Below are positions 45,559 to 55,800 of a DNA stretch of 64,000 nucleotides, piece by piece. Made by a program: the position numbers and the translations under genes. Where the stretch lies: contig OZ038323.1 of the NCBI GenBank assembly GCA_964035795.1, positions 11,978,786 through 12,042,785 on the forward strand. The letters run 5' to 3'. The DNA comes from Pterobdella sp. o SKG-2022. Its lineage: Eukaryota > Annelida > Clitellata > Hirudinida > Piscicolidae. How positions within the stretch are numbered: the first letter of the stretch is position 1; every line of letters starts with the position of its first letter. The notes below the pieces were generated by a model, which worked only from the letters and a program-made list of their open reading frames with translations, did no database searches and was not told where the DNA came from.

Positions 45559-46141
45559 CCATAGTTATGCGGGGTAGTGGATGTTTGCAGGGAATATCAG
45601 CCTGCGAATGGTGCCTCATTCATTTTTTTCTGCCAGAAGAACCAACAACCTTTTGTTCATAAATAATTATAAACGTAATATAACTCACACTTCATTTGAT
45701 GTGATGTTGGGCAGGTTTACCAAGGCCGCTCTAGAGAACCTTATAAAGGGCAAGACGTACCATTTTCGAGTCGGAGCTTACAACGTCTTCGGCAAGGGAT
45801 CACCATCTAAGAGCATCAAGCTGGTGGCAGGCTGTGCCCAGAGTTCTGCAGACGAAGGTGGTCGAATGTTGTTTTATTAATAATAAATATATTCCACCCC
45901 TTTTTGTGAAGAGCATTTATCATCAAGACCACCATGAGGTGCTTGCACACAGCGCCATATGAGCACATTGAATGCTCGTTTTGACTTCTCCATCAATCAC
46001 CATTTTTAATAAGAAAACCTTCCAAATCAAGTGGCGCCAATGGGGATGTCTACAAGTCGCTCGGTGAGCCACGACGAGAGTAGGGGGGTGCATCCTTACT
46101 CAAGAAGGTTTTCTCGTACCTCAGCTGACCGTTTCAATTGA
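29375..46141 (+). CDS. MyBP-C/twitchin-like sarcomeric Ig/Fn3 protein without kinase domain, many exons
   Basis: Thick-filament-associated type of muscle protein. ATG at 29375 (MSTSSDSSVLTEQQ) begins Ig1 (VQWLKDG; exon 31150-31250 with EDVGMYDCHIQ). A linker with an Glu/Asp tract (33370-33475) and three basic phospho-type motifs follows at 35860-36500 (SRRMSSIDISK, SRRISLAEVIPDWP, SRRTSLADVIPDWP). Then come five Ig domains (36560-38742; for example DTGVYMCQVND, DQGVYSCELSN), two Fn3 (38815-39562; WNKPKDDGG, WKPSMDDGGAPILKYVIEKR), Ig and a divergent Ig-like segment (41509-42412), two Fn3 (42585-43500), two Ig (43640-45120), one Fn3 (45292-45857; WQKPEEDGGSVVTSYYVEV) and a tail exon 46014-46141 ending RRFSRTSADRFN. 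The phase-matched tail indicates a complete 3' end, so the C-terminal kinase of true twitchin/titin is absent. Some linker exon borders are approximate and upstream exons may exist. Confidence 0.85.
31555..31870 (-). mobile_element. 3' remnant of a non-LTR retrotransposon (LINE)
   Basis: The minus-strand ORF 31825-31634 reads KRGRPSTSLLTTIKHNLKTH, followed by AVELAQDRNL, which resembles the C-terminal end of many LINE reverse transcriptases (an RGRP...T...L motif, then an A-x-D-R stretch before the stop). A/T-rich microsatellite follows downstream (31555-31600), as at LINE 3' ends. Only the last 60 or so codons remain, in an intron of the Ig/Fn3 gene. Confidence 0.55.
32100..32292. repeat. 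Tandem repeat of TATACAAAATGAAATACAAT units
   Basis: About 190 bp of alternating units ATTATACAAAATGAAATACA, ...GGAATACA and ...AAAGTACA. They form a higher-order repeat of about 60 bp copied roughly three times, in an intron. Confidence 0.8.
33478..33522. repeat. (CTA)n microsatellite
   Basis: An uninterrupted run of about 14 CTA/TAC triplets just after the acidic-tract exon of the Ig/Fn3 gene. Confidence 0.9.
34310..34610. repeat. About 20-bp tandem repeat (CCATCCACCAATCCCCTCAT)
   Basis: Roughly 15 imperfect copies in an intron, with variants CATCTATCAACTCAC and CATCAACCAAT. The 135-residue ORF over it is a translation of the repeat. Confidence 0.9.
39581..39586 (-). terminator. Polyadenylation signal of glomulin
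   Basis: AATAAA on the minus strand, 18 bp past the glomulin stop codon and about 20 bp from the host gene's splice donor at 39563. Confidence 0.6.
39604..41331 (-). CDS. GLMN: Glomulin (GLMN/FAP68), intronless, nested antisense in the Ig/Fn3 gene
   Basis: Uninterrupted 575-aa ORF, ATG at 41331 to stop at 39604; human glomulin is about 594 aa. Glomulin is a HEAT-like helical-repeat protein that binds the RBX1 RING domain and inhibits cullin-RING ligases. Matches in order include the central YLVFGEHLQDYNFPKVYSPS (as in the vertebrate Y-L-V-F...SP-L-L segment) and the C-terminal FCLPEAECSDLLQCSELIVS, SALNLLNFLVTYDP and LAIELSRSHYNLEI, which contains the region contacting RBX1 in the known structure. 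It occupies nearly all of the host intron 39563-41508. A polyadenylation signal (AATAAA on the minus strand) is at 39586-39581, about 20 bp from the host splice donor. The lack of introns suggests an origin by retroposition. It has no stops or frameshifts, so it looks functional. Confidence 0.88.
   Translation of the reverse strand: MDGDKNETIDPCGIYNKLLTAEDYDGFLNVLKKRNNKELEFDTYDIITTFFTHLNQKVKHKMVVLFEESLKHLAQTCNPRNLLIIFTEKIHETDELQDIIFFQFLDPIFICLDRIEFPKARALSIVLNEFYRRISYLKLPKDYALENKERKLLVFDKNCQTINKWVINVQNRIQVFVEKTFNNFECIQKYNNECKEILKFEIRLLSKPLAFLDLSCDNKALVSDSRNVAAGIIRVINHLQADAIKLIDQCQKENDRNCFLKKKSPKEMRFEDTKLFEDQLYPDMGISVYSYLVFGEHLQDYNFPKVYSPSFLFLKNLCLISRMLFAKCSLLTHKGLHLSIELMKRMCRGMLDQEHLESREFHDFLGGVSFVASFSKVNSFNYHAMQIIATFVKVFKFGAHSKVLFLLLSKFSKPGVTGVIVRLIKDEIVECHQKPEQIEALEVEKLYQIVFCLPEAECSDLLQCSELIVSALNLLNFLVTYDPPSKNITKIWTHVPTIKKEFLTQLGLAIELSRSHYNLEIDKLKDRRKVEGVKELDQQQMYCFNKSIQTFDLLKDMLSKATSVIKFEENKFIKL
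44600..44770. repeat. About 28-bp GTGTGTGGATGGAGAGAGGA tandem repeat
   Basis: About five imperfect copies in an intron of the Ig/Fn3 gene. The opposite-strand ORFs at 44507-44820 are translations of it. Confidence 0.85.
44827..44992 (+). mobile_element. tRNA-like element, probable tRNA-derived SINE (or tRNA-Ile(AAT) pseudogene)
   Basis: 44827-44903 has a tRNA-like layout. It is bounded by complementary GTCGACC/GGTCGAC ends. It has an A-box-type D-arm (GCTCAAAGGTAGAGC), an anticodon stem TTAGA/TCTAA with loop CTAATTA (AAT) and a B-box (GGGTTCGATCC). However, four extra bases lie between the acceptor stem and the D-arm, and the T-stem pairs badly. It is followed by about 65 bp ending in AAAGCGCTTTATGAATACC, like the GCGCTATATAAAT tails elsewhere in the window. 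A SINE fits better than an active tRNA. Confidence 0.5.
45465..45557. repeat. (GT)n microsatellite starting at a splice donor
   Basis: About 45 GT dinucleotides. The exon ends GTTTTGTCGAG and the intron begins GTTTGTGTGTG..., running straight into the repeat. The flanking exons rejoin in phase at 45716 (SR/FTKAALENL). Confidence 0.95.
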
Positions 46142-46946
46142 AGAAAAGAACCTTTGTAAAGTCGCTTTTTTATTTTTGAATGTTTTGTAATAACGGTAAA
46201 ACTTCACCATTTGTCATTTTTGAGCAAAAATTCAAACATTTTAATGTTTTACATACAACTTCTGTAGGCCAGTGAAATGCTTGTTAATTTAAACTCTTGT
46301 CCGTTCTTCGACCCTTCAAAAATATTTTTGAAAGCAAAACTTATAAAATTAGAATTTTGTAAATGTTCATCAGCTTAAACATTTCAAAAAATCGAATGTA
46401 TATAGTAGCTTGTTCGTTTCATTACGTTGCTTTGTTTCTCGACACACATTCACCTTTTGAAGATCGTTTCATCCGGTCCATTGAAATTTCCTTAACTCTT
46501 TCTTTAAATCAAACTAAATATTTTTTTTCGAATTTTTACTTAATAATCATTATCGTTTAAAAGATGAACTCAACGTAAGACGGTGGTACGAAAACAAACT
46601 GAAACCTTAATTCAAGAAAAATACGATGCTTGAAGGCCCAAAAATTAAATCAAAGGTCAAAAAAGTTTTTAAAATTTTTCAAATAATATTTAAACAAACG
46701 AAAAGGAAAATGAGATTTTATAAAATCACGATGAAAAAATAGCAGAAACTTGAAATTAAAGAAATATTTTTTCTTGAAATTCGTAAATTAATTATTTTTG
46801 TTCATAATAAAATATTATATTTTATAATGAAAAAATACTTTTTGTTTTGGTTTTTTTTTTAAATTCAAAAAAAAATTAAATTTTCTGATTACTTAGATTG
46901 AAACTTGAGTCCAACTTTCGCTCAAAGCGGAGAGGTTTCATAAAAT
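46142..46946. other. Intergenic, AT-rich
   Basis: Between the stop of the Ig/Fn3 gene and the hnRNP-like gene on the same strand. No ORF, RNA gene or repeat is supported. The hnRNP promoter should lie here. Confidence 0.5.
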
Positions 46947-49301
46947 ATGTCTTTTGACTGCACTTGTGTTGTTCGTTTGAGAGGTTTGCCTTGGTCTGTG
47001 GAAATAGAAGACATTGAGAATTTCATGAATGGTAAGTTTTGTTCATATTTAATCTAAATTATGTTTATAATTATAATTCTTCATATATATACCTTCACTT
47101 GATAATGTAAGTTCATCTTACGAAAAGCTTTGTAAAATAAAATAAACTTTTAAAAGTGTTTTATTTGAATATTTACGTTTGGCTCGAAGAATTGAAATGA
47201 TATATAATTCTTCAAACCTAACATAAATATTCTAAGTTCTTCGAAATTTGTCTAATTCCACGAATCTTTTCGTAAGTTGAACTCGGAATTCAAAGTGAAG
47301 ATACAATTTTTGTGGATTTAGATAAATTTTAAAAAGAATTTTTTTTTTCAAATAATTTTTAAATTTTTTATAATCATTTTAAAGATAATTTACACGACTT
47401 GTGAAAATTTTAAGGGTGTAATGTTCGTGACATTAATTTGTCGTATACGAGGGAGGGCAAAATGACGGGTGAGGCGTATGTGGTGCTTCTCAGTGGAGAA
47501 GATTTCAAACAAGCCTTACAAAGAAATCGAGAATACATTGGGGATCGTTACATTGACGGTAATATTTCTATTTTTTATACATAAAATTTGTTAAACTTGT
47601 ATGACACACCAACTTCAACAGTGTTGCCTTCATCTCACAAGGAAATGAATTACAACTTGGGAGGATTTGAGCCTCAAAAGGATTACATAGCACAGAGCAT
47701 CATGGCTTATCACACACAGAGAGACATGGCCTTCCACATGAATATTGGCATGAGAAGGGATCACAACATAAGAGATGATGTGAGACACATGAATAAGGGT
47801 GGGGGAGATGGTGATGCAGTGGTGAGGGTGCGAGGTCTGCCATTCTCATGTGACAAGGATATGCTCCTCGGATTTTTCGATGGTCTGTTGTCTTCATTTT
47901 GTTTCAACTAATTTATTGATTGTTAAAGATTAATTTTTCTTGAACTGTACAATAACTTCAATCAGACAATCATTAAGGGGTTGAACCACAAGGGGTCTTA
48001 ATACTTTGTTATAAATCAGTGAGAAATAAGAGGGGTATATTAAACTTGTGACACCATGGGGGTACAGGCTTTCCGACCACACCAAACGGGGTGTTTCTGA
48101 TGGATGACTCAATTGGCAGAGCCTCGGGGGAAGCTTTCATTCAATTCAGCAGCCAAGCATTTGCCGATGTCGCCATGCAAAAAAATGGACTGAAAATTGG
48201 GCATAGGTTTTGCATCTTGTTGATTTTGTTGTTTTCACATTTTTGTTTTATTTGAGAATGTTTGATTTTTGTTGCTTCAAAGGCTTATCTTGATGTTTGT
48301 GATTTTGTTTCAATGCTTATTAAGAGCTTTATTGCTATTCTATCTTCTTTCATGTTCAACTTCTGTTTTGTAATTGAAAAGACTGGTAAATTTAGTGGTA
48401 CCTTCATAAGTTTGCACCATTGAGTCTAGTAAGAATATGAGGAGTGAAGAAAAATATAATAAATGAAATGGGAGGATGAAAATGAGATAGTAGGAGGGGG
48501 GCTGAAAGAAAAGGATAATAGGTAGGAATATTCAGAAAAAATTTGATGGGGAACTGAGTTGAATGAGAATTGCAAGATTTTATTTAATTTACAGTATTAT
48601 ATAAAATGCTCCATATTAACTCACAGATACATAGAAATATCAAAAAGCTCGCTGTTAGAGGCTCGAAGTGTCATAGATGCATGCCAGAGAATGAATGCCT
48701 CTTCTCACAGACCCATGCCCCATTACAGACCACACCACCACTTCCACCATGCACATGCTTCCAGGGGCTACTCCAGGAATCACTGTAGGTGTGCTCAAAT
48801 GCGAGTGTGTGTGAATTATTGGAAGAGTCATAATCAATTTGAAACATGCAACCATGCGTGCTTGCCAGATGATGATGGTGAGGAGGAGGAGGGGTGCAAG
48901 TTGTATATGAGGGGACTACCTTACACTTCCAATGAGGATGATGTGGTGGAGGTGGGTGGTGTGGTGTCAAATTTTCACTGATAATATGTCAACTGATGTC
49001 ATGTATCTCACACCATTATAGTTCTTCTACCCCATCACCCCCCTCATGGTGAATATCGATCTCAAACCTAATGGCAAGTCAACTGGCAACGCCTGTGTGC
49101 ATTTTGAGAATGAAGACGACGTTGAGGAAGCCATGAAGAGAAACAAAGACACAATAAGTGAGTCACATTAAATGGCGCCTATTGTCACTAGCGCTATATA
49201 AATGTAGTTTTGGTCGATAGAGATTATAACATAGGCAATGAATGATTTCAGAACACCGCTACATCGAACTCTTCCGCACCAAACCACGTGGTCGCCATTG
49301 A
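46947..49301 (+). CDS. hnRNP H/F-like RNA-binding protein with three quasi-RRMs
   Basis: Seven exons (46947-47031, 47415-47558, 47622-47882, 48068-48206, 48627-48951, 49022-49157, 49252-49301), 379 aa in phase. The family binds G-rich RNA and regulates splicing. qRRM1 opens with VVRLRGLPWSVEIEDIENFM and continues REGKMTGEAYVVLLSGEDF to RNREYIGDRYIDV. qRRM2 has VVRVRGLPFSCDKDMLLGFF, GVFLMDDSIGRASGEAFIQF and RYIEISKSS. qRRM3 has KLYMRGLPYTSNEDDVVEFF, NIDLKPNGKSTGNACVHFEN and KHRYIELFRT. R-G-L-P in place of the aromatic RNP1 residues is characteristic of hnRNP H/F, GRSF1 and ESRP. The linkers are unusual: a Met/His-rich stretch between qRRM1 and 2, and a His- then Cys-rich one between 2 and 3. 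There are no Gly-rich tails as in hnRNP H; the protein ends KPRGRH. Confidence 0.9.
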
Positions 49302-49846
49302 TTTCTCTCCATTCACTCGTAATGACAGTCGTCGGTTTTTGGCCGATTTGTTAAAAATGAATGTATTGAAGAAATAATAGCATTTTAAAATGTTCATATC
49401 TTTATTGTATTCTAGCTGCTTACTTGAATTTGAGGAAGTGGAAATAGAGGTTTTTACGTTTTTCAAATAAAAACTGCTGTTCGTCAGATGGCGTAACGAA
49501 GTTGCAAGGTTTTAAATGGCGATTAACATGTAACATCATTATAACTTCACACTTCAAAAAGTGAGAAAAATTTATTGATTGAAAATGTTTTAAGAAAGAT
49601 GCTTCCAGCTTGAGGAAACTGAATCATTTAATGACGAACTCAAAAAACGTTTCATTACAAGTGTGCCGACAAATACAAATCACAGCGCCATGGTGAGTAC
49701 AAATCATTCATTAATGGTTCTTTATAACAAAATAATTGTCAAAAATGGTTGTCTCCACCATAGGATGGAAATATCTCACGTATGAGCCTCACACTGAACA
49801 CACGGTGGCAAGGAAGCAGACACTTTCATCACTAGTGCTTTCACTA
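49302..49846. other. Short intergenic region between convergent genes
   Basis: The 3' ends of the hnRNP-like gene (+) and the channel gene (-) face each other. AATAAA-like signals occur at 49373 and 49468 on the + strand. No gene is seen. Confidence 0.5.
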
Positions 49847-52800
49847 TCATTTGAAGTTTTCAGCGTTAGGCAATCCTCTGTTGTCTCGTAGTTTGATCTG
49901 ACTCTCATCGCCTCCAAAGTTGTTTCTGGCTAATTCCTGCAGCCTCTGAAGTCGTTTTATGCGGTCCTGCAAGGTCGAGTGGTGTAATGAGAAGCTATGA
50001 AGTATATGATACATGAATCGAGTGGTTATGAATGTTGAAGTGTGTTCACAAAACAAAGTAGATCAACAAATTGATTGCTCAATTGTGGCTTGCATTTGAT
50101 ACCATGAATGATGAATGTGGTGCAAACAAGACCTTGTGCTCCTTGTCTTTCTTGTCGTACTTCCACCGCTTGCGAAGTGCCTGCAGGGGTTGAAGTTCAT
50201 GACAATCTGAACTCTTCCAAGTTATTATTTTTGGTTTTTGATTCACTTCATATCTGCTTGTATTTTTATTTTTCAAATTCAAAACAATCATTTCAAAATC
50301 CCCTCCACCACACAAGAAAGTGAATTATGTGCCCTTTGGAATCATTACGAGTCAGTTCATCACAGGTTGTTCATATTAGTAGCACCCCACACCCTCTTAT
50401 CAAACCACCACACTCTTCATACCAACATAAAATTTCTATTTTATCACAAATTTCTTATCAACACAACTTCTAAAGCTTTTCAAGTTATTTTTAGATTGTA
50501 ACCAAACTACTTCCTCCCATTTGGTTCCTACTCCAAGGTAGATGCAGAAGAAGAAGAAAAGGTGGAAGAGAGCATACCCGGAAGCAGAAACAATGAGCGC
50601 CCACCAGTCGAGGGTGCGGGCGAGATGAAGGTCGTGTCTGAATGATGAAAAGACAACCGCATGCCATACACAAACTGTGCACAAGATTGCCATTGAGATC
50701 AATATGTATTTGTCCTGGGAAGTGGTGGTGATGGTGGTGAGTGGTATGAGAGTTGTGGTGGTGGTGATTGTATGAATGATCACTTCATAAACCCGCACAA
50801 ACTGACCAGCAAAGTGAGATAGGAGATGCGAGGGAGGGTTTGACTGACGACAAATTTGAAGGTGACGGTGGTGAGGAGGAGAATGAAGGAAAGTTGCAGT
50901 CGGTTCTCCAACTTCATCAGGTCCACACAGAAGGTTGAAAAAGTAAGAGAGCAGATAAACAGCTGTGGGGTTGTGAAGTCATCTGCTGTTTTATAGGGGC
51001 ATTGGTTGTTGTGACATCACTCAAACTTGAGGTTTCAAGTGCACACAATCATTATAAATCTATACATGTGAAATGATGGTGGTGGAGAGATACAATGGTG
51101 GTGGTGGAGGGATACAATGGTGTGGGCTTCCAACCATGACTAAGAAGATGTTCCAAACGAAGAAACCAGGCCTTCTGGTGGCTCTGCATAACAATAAAAA
51201 TAAGAACAAATAATAATATTCGTTATTTTTATTGTTATTTTTGAAGGCATTACCTACCGACAAGAGGTAGCGAAGGCAGGATGTTTAGCTTTGGAGATCT
51301 GGTAGGTCTGTGAGGGTGGGTGGAAAGTGATAGAGGAGGTGGTGGTTTTGAAGGTTCGAGGGGGATGGTGATGTGTAAGGTGGTGTATATATCTCATGAG
51401 TCAATATCTCCAATAAAACACATGGGATGACCATTTTCAACTTATCTTGTTCATGTGACGTAGATGCAAAGCACTCAAGGTGCAACCAACACCCACCTTT
51501 GTGGTGATTTTTTTCCACGTTTCCACGTGACTATGCAGCTTCCATTCCTGCTCATCAACGAAGGATTGTACATTGATGCTGGAGATTTCGTCCGTGTCTT
51601 CTTCTAGTTCCAGCTGTTGAGAGGAGAGAGGTTGAGATAGGGTGTTAACATTTAGTGAAAATTACCTCGTTCTCTGATCTTTCGCTTGTCACCGTCAGAG
51701 TCAAATCCTGTAAAATTTTCGGACAAAAATAGAAATCTTTTGTTTTTGTATATCTTCTGTTATTTATGGGTGATTCATTTGCATCAGATTTCAAAACAAA
51801 CGATAAAGAATGAGGCGTTGAAAGGATAATGAAAACAAAAAAAATAAAAGTCCATTTTCATGAACTCAATTGCATCTTCAAACTACATCATCTGCTGAAG
51901 CTCTCTTAACGTTCAGTACAAAATCATTTCTCAGACTTCCCATGTTGGCACTCAAAAATAAAAATTCTCTTTTGCTACAAACTTATGCGAGAACCACAAA
52001 AAGCAAGCTCATTGTACAATTCTGATTTGTTTTTTTGAGAATTCAGTCATTCTTGTCAGCAGTTCGGTTTTAAAGAGAATCTTTTTAAAAAGTTTTCAAA
52101 TCCATTAATGCCAAAAGCTTAAAAACTTCATTTATATTCTCAATTAACGATGATTCAGAATTTTTTTCAAGCGGCGTCGATGCAAAGCTTATTAGTCCAA
52201 ATATTTATGAATAATATGCAAATTAAAACAAAAATAACTCAACCAAATCTCTTAACCAACACAGAATCAATAACATGCATCATCAATTTCATTACCATTC
52301 CAATCTTACTTATGCCCTCTTTTCATACCACCAACCCACCACCACACTACCCTCTTCACCACTCACCTCTTCCCACCATACACTCACCACCTACTTGGGT
52401 ATCGAAGGGAAAGTCATCCAACTCAAGGTTTTCGATGAAGCACCCTCTAATCCTTCTCTTCTCAAAAACCATGGCGTCTCCTCTGCTGTTGAAAGATACT
52501 GTTTGCCACACTGTCTCCTTTGGCTCGCTGAGAAGAATTGTGGCGTGTGGTTGGTGTGGTGTAGGTGGGTGTGAGATGATGGAGTGTAGAATGGTGTGGA
52601 TATAGGGTGGTGTGAGATGGTGTATGCCCACATAGCTCCCTCCATTGAAAAGCTTTGTTTCAATTGCTTAGAACACCATACAGAACTGCCGTGGCGTTGA
52701 TGCAAAAGTTTCGAGCCAAAGGTTCAAATGTTTAAAGGTTTTTGTGATAAAAGTGCTGAGATAGCTGTGAACGCCTTATCTCCATGCTTATAACTCGGCT

Positions 52801-55800
52801 TTTGTGAGCCTTTGATGGAGTAATAAATTCGTTTATGAGCCTCTTACATTTTCATGTGAAGGATGAGAAAGAGGTTAAAAAATTTGAAACGCAAAAATCT
52901 TCGAAACCACCATGCGATCCTTCGCAACGCCTGATGAGGTTTGCAGCATGTCGGTGGGTTGATGCCACTCTTCTGAAGAGGATTATTCCAATAAAAACTG
53001 CCATTGGGACTCGACCATTATAAAAGCAGAGACATGAAGCGGATGATAGAAAAGCAAAAAAAAATATGGAAGAGGGGAGGTAGGAATGAAAAAGTGGAGA
53101 CTGGAAGGTAGAAGGGGAGGAGGAAATAGGTTGGATGAGTTTACAATGCGTGGAGGAAAAACAATATTATTGGTTGAAATGACTTCGAATAATTGAAGAT
53201 GAGAGTATGACGAATAAAAGGTAAGTGAGGTAGAGATGGAGTGCGGAGAAAGGTAAGTGAGGTAGAGATGGAGTGCGGAAAAAGGTAAGTGAGGTAGAGA
53301 TGGAGTGAAGAGGAAGGTAAATGAGGTAGAGATGGAGTGAAGAGGAAGGTAAATGAGGTAGAGATGGAGTGAAGAGGAAGGTAAATGAGGTAGAGATGGA
53401 GTGAAGAGGAAGGTAAATGAGGTAGAGATGGAGTGAAGAGGAAGGTAAATGAGGTAGAGATGGAGTGAGAAGAAAGGTAAAATGTTTTGAGCATGATACA
53501 AAGTATTGTTATGGAATGAAAACAACGCAGACAAAAAAAAGTTGAAAAATTGAAAAAAATAAAAACAATAATAATAAAAAAATAATAATAAAAATAAAAA
53601 TAATAATAATAAAAAATAATAATAATAATAAATAAAAAGAAAGGATGAAGTGTTTATGAAGTAAGCTTTTCGGGGCTCACTGATCCCTTGTGTTATTCAT
53701 GCCATGCTTATGTTATTCTTTCCTATTTCATTACTCGTTCGAGTAGTTTTATTATTATATTTTTTTTGCTTCAAATATATTGTTTCAAAAACTTTCATGT
53801 ATTTTGTAAACAAATTCGCTCATAAGAAATCGATAGGCTGAATTTATCAAAATTCTCTAGTGTTGATGAAGATACTGCAAGTGAAAAAGTTGTATTTTGG
53901 TACAAACGATGGTGTTGTTGGTACAAATGGAGGCATTGAAAGTAGAAATAGTGGTACTACAGGTATAAATAAAGGTATTGCAGATGTAAATGGTGGTATT
54001 ACACCTATAAATTGTAGTTATGAATGGAAATATTGCGGGTATAATACACTAACTTGAAGCTGTTCTCAACAAACACTTTCGGGTTCCAGAAACTTCTCCA
54101 ATCGATGGAATCAGGGTTCTGGGGGGAGGTTGAGGTTATCAGAATTTTGAACTTTTTCATTTGTGCTGGTGTATAGATTTCTCAAATTCCTAGTGAAGAA
54201 AAAAGGATGAGGGTGGGTGGAGGAAAGAAGATGGAAGAGTTAGAGAGGAAGGAGATGAGAGGGGTTAGTGAAGAATGGTGGATGAGAGGGGTTATAGAAG
54301 TAAAGAGGTTGGAAATACTTACAATGTGACTCATGCCGTCTAACAAAGGCTCCCTCCACCTCGCCTGAATGTGTAGGTGATAACAACTATAATAAATGAA
54401 ATAAAAGAATAAAGATTGAATATTTGATGTTTTGAGAGTTGGATGTGGAAGAGAGATGGAGAAGAATATAAACAAATCCAAACAGAATAATGGCCCATTA
54501 AGCAACTTTTAAGAGCTTCAAACATTTGGAAAAGAATAAAAAAATGGGTGACGAGTTGAGCAACAACAAACACACAACAGCATAGCAACAACAACAACTG
54601 CACAAAACAACAACAACCTGGATAAAAGCATCAGCCACAAAGTTCTCCTTCATCGTATCAATCTCGCCAATCTTCAAAAACACCACTCTGATGAACACTA
54701 CCACCTGTAAAGTGAGGGGTGGGGTTTGTAGTGTGAAGTGGGTGGGGTTTAGGGAGTGAAGGGGGTGGAATTGGTGAAAAGGAAGAGAGGATTTGAAGTT
54801 AAAGTGCTGGAGAGAAAAATGGGTTTTTAGGGTTAGAATGGCAAAGAAAGTTGAGTTTCATTATTGATGGGTGATAAAGGTGGTTTCAGTTGGGGTGATA
54901 AAGGTGGTGTCAGTTGGGGTGATGAAGGTGGTGTCAGTTGGGGTGATAAAGGTGGTGTCAATTGGGGTGATGAAGGTGGTGTCAGTTAGGGTGATGAAGG
55001 TGGTGTCAGTTGGGGTGATGGAGGTGGTGGTAGTTAGGGTGATTTGATGATAGGTTTCAAAGATTTATTTGTTTTTGTTTCATTTTTTTTTTTGATGGGT
55101 ATGTTTGATGGGCCAATCAGAACAGTTCAAATGGTGTTTCAAAACAATGACTGATGAGGATACAAAGCTCTGTTGAGTTTTTTATCAAACCTACCCTCAA
55201 AATCATCTATGATCACGTGTCGTGACTATCAAGTTCATAAAGGAATATAAATATTTCAATCAGATGCAAAAGTTCAAAACTTCAAAATTTAGACAAAAGC
55301 GACCTTTTCAGTGCGGATGGCGGTAGGGGGCAGAGCGTTGAAAGAAGTTGAGAGGGGGGCGTAGATACTTTTCTGGCTCGGTGATTGGTGGAAAAGAGAC
55401 TTGGGCGCTTCACTTTTAGCTTGGAACAGCACAGAAATGGGCGTGGTAAAAGGTTTTTTCATCGTCTGATCCAAGCTCTGGTGCTTTGTTAGCATTTTCT
55501 TCTTTTTCTTGTCAAACTCCTTTCTGCACTTTCGGATCGTCTCTTCCATCATTTTGAGACTTACTTGTAAACTCTGCTTTTCTTGTAGATTTTCTATTTC
55601 TTCTTCCGGTGATGATGAGAATGATATTGGCGGTGGTGTTTTGGATGCAAATGATTGCTGGCATGGTGAGGGAGGTGGTGATGGGGGCGGTCTTTTCAAT
55701 GAGGAAGACTTCAATGAAGATCTTGTCTTCGCAGTTATTATTTTTTGTTTGATTTCATCGGGTTGATTGTCATTAGATACACCTTCTACTTCAGACTCAA

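Noticed and set aside
50511..50577. Splice donor at GGGTATGC (50577) ending the TM3-TM4 exon of the channel
   Set aside because: Reading through gives a continuous TM4 (SASGYALFHLFFFF) and the later donor GAAGTAGTT restores phase with the next exon; the early donor does not.
52983..53534. 183- and 117-residue minus-strand ORFs (SLPHLPSSSLHLYLIYLPLH)
   Set aside because: These are translations of the 32-bp minisatellite inside a channel-gene intron.
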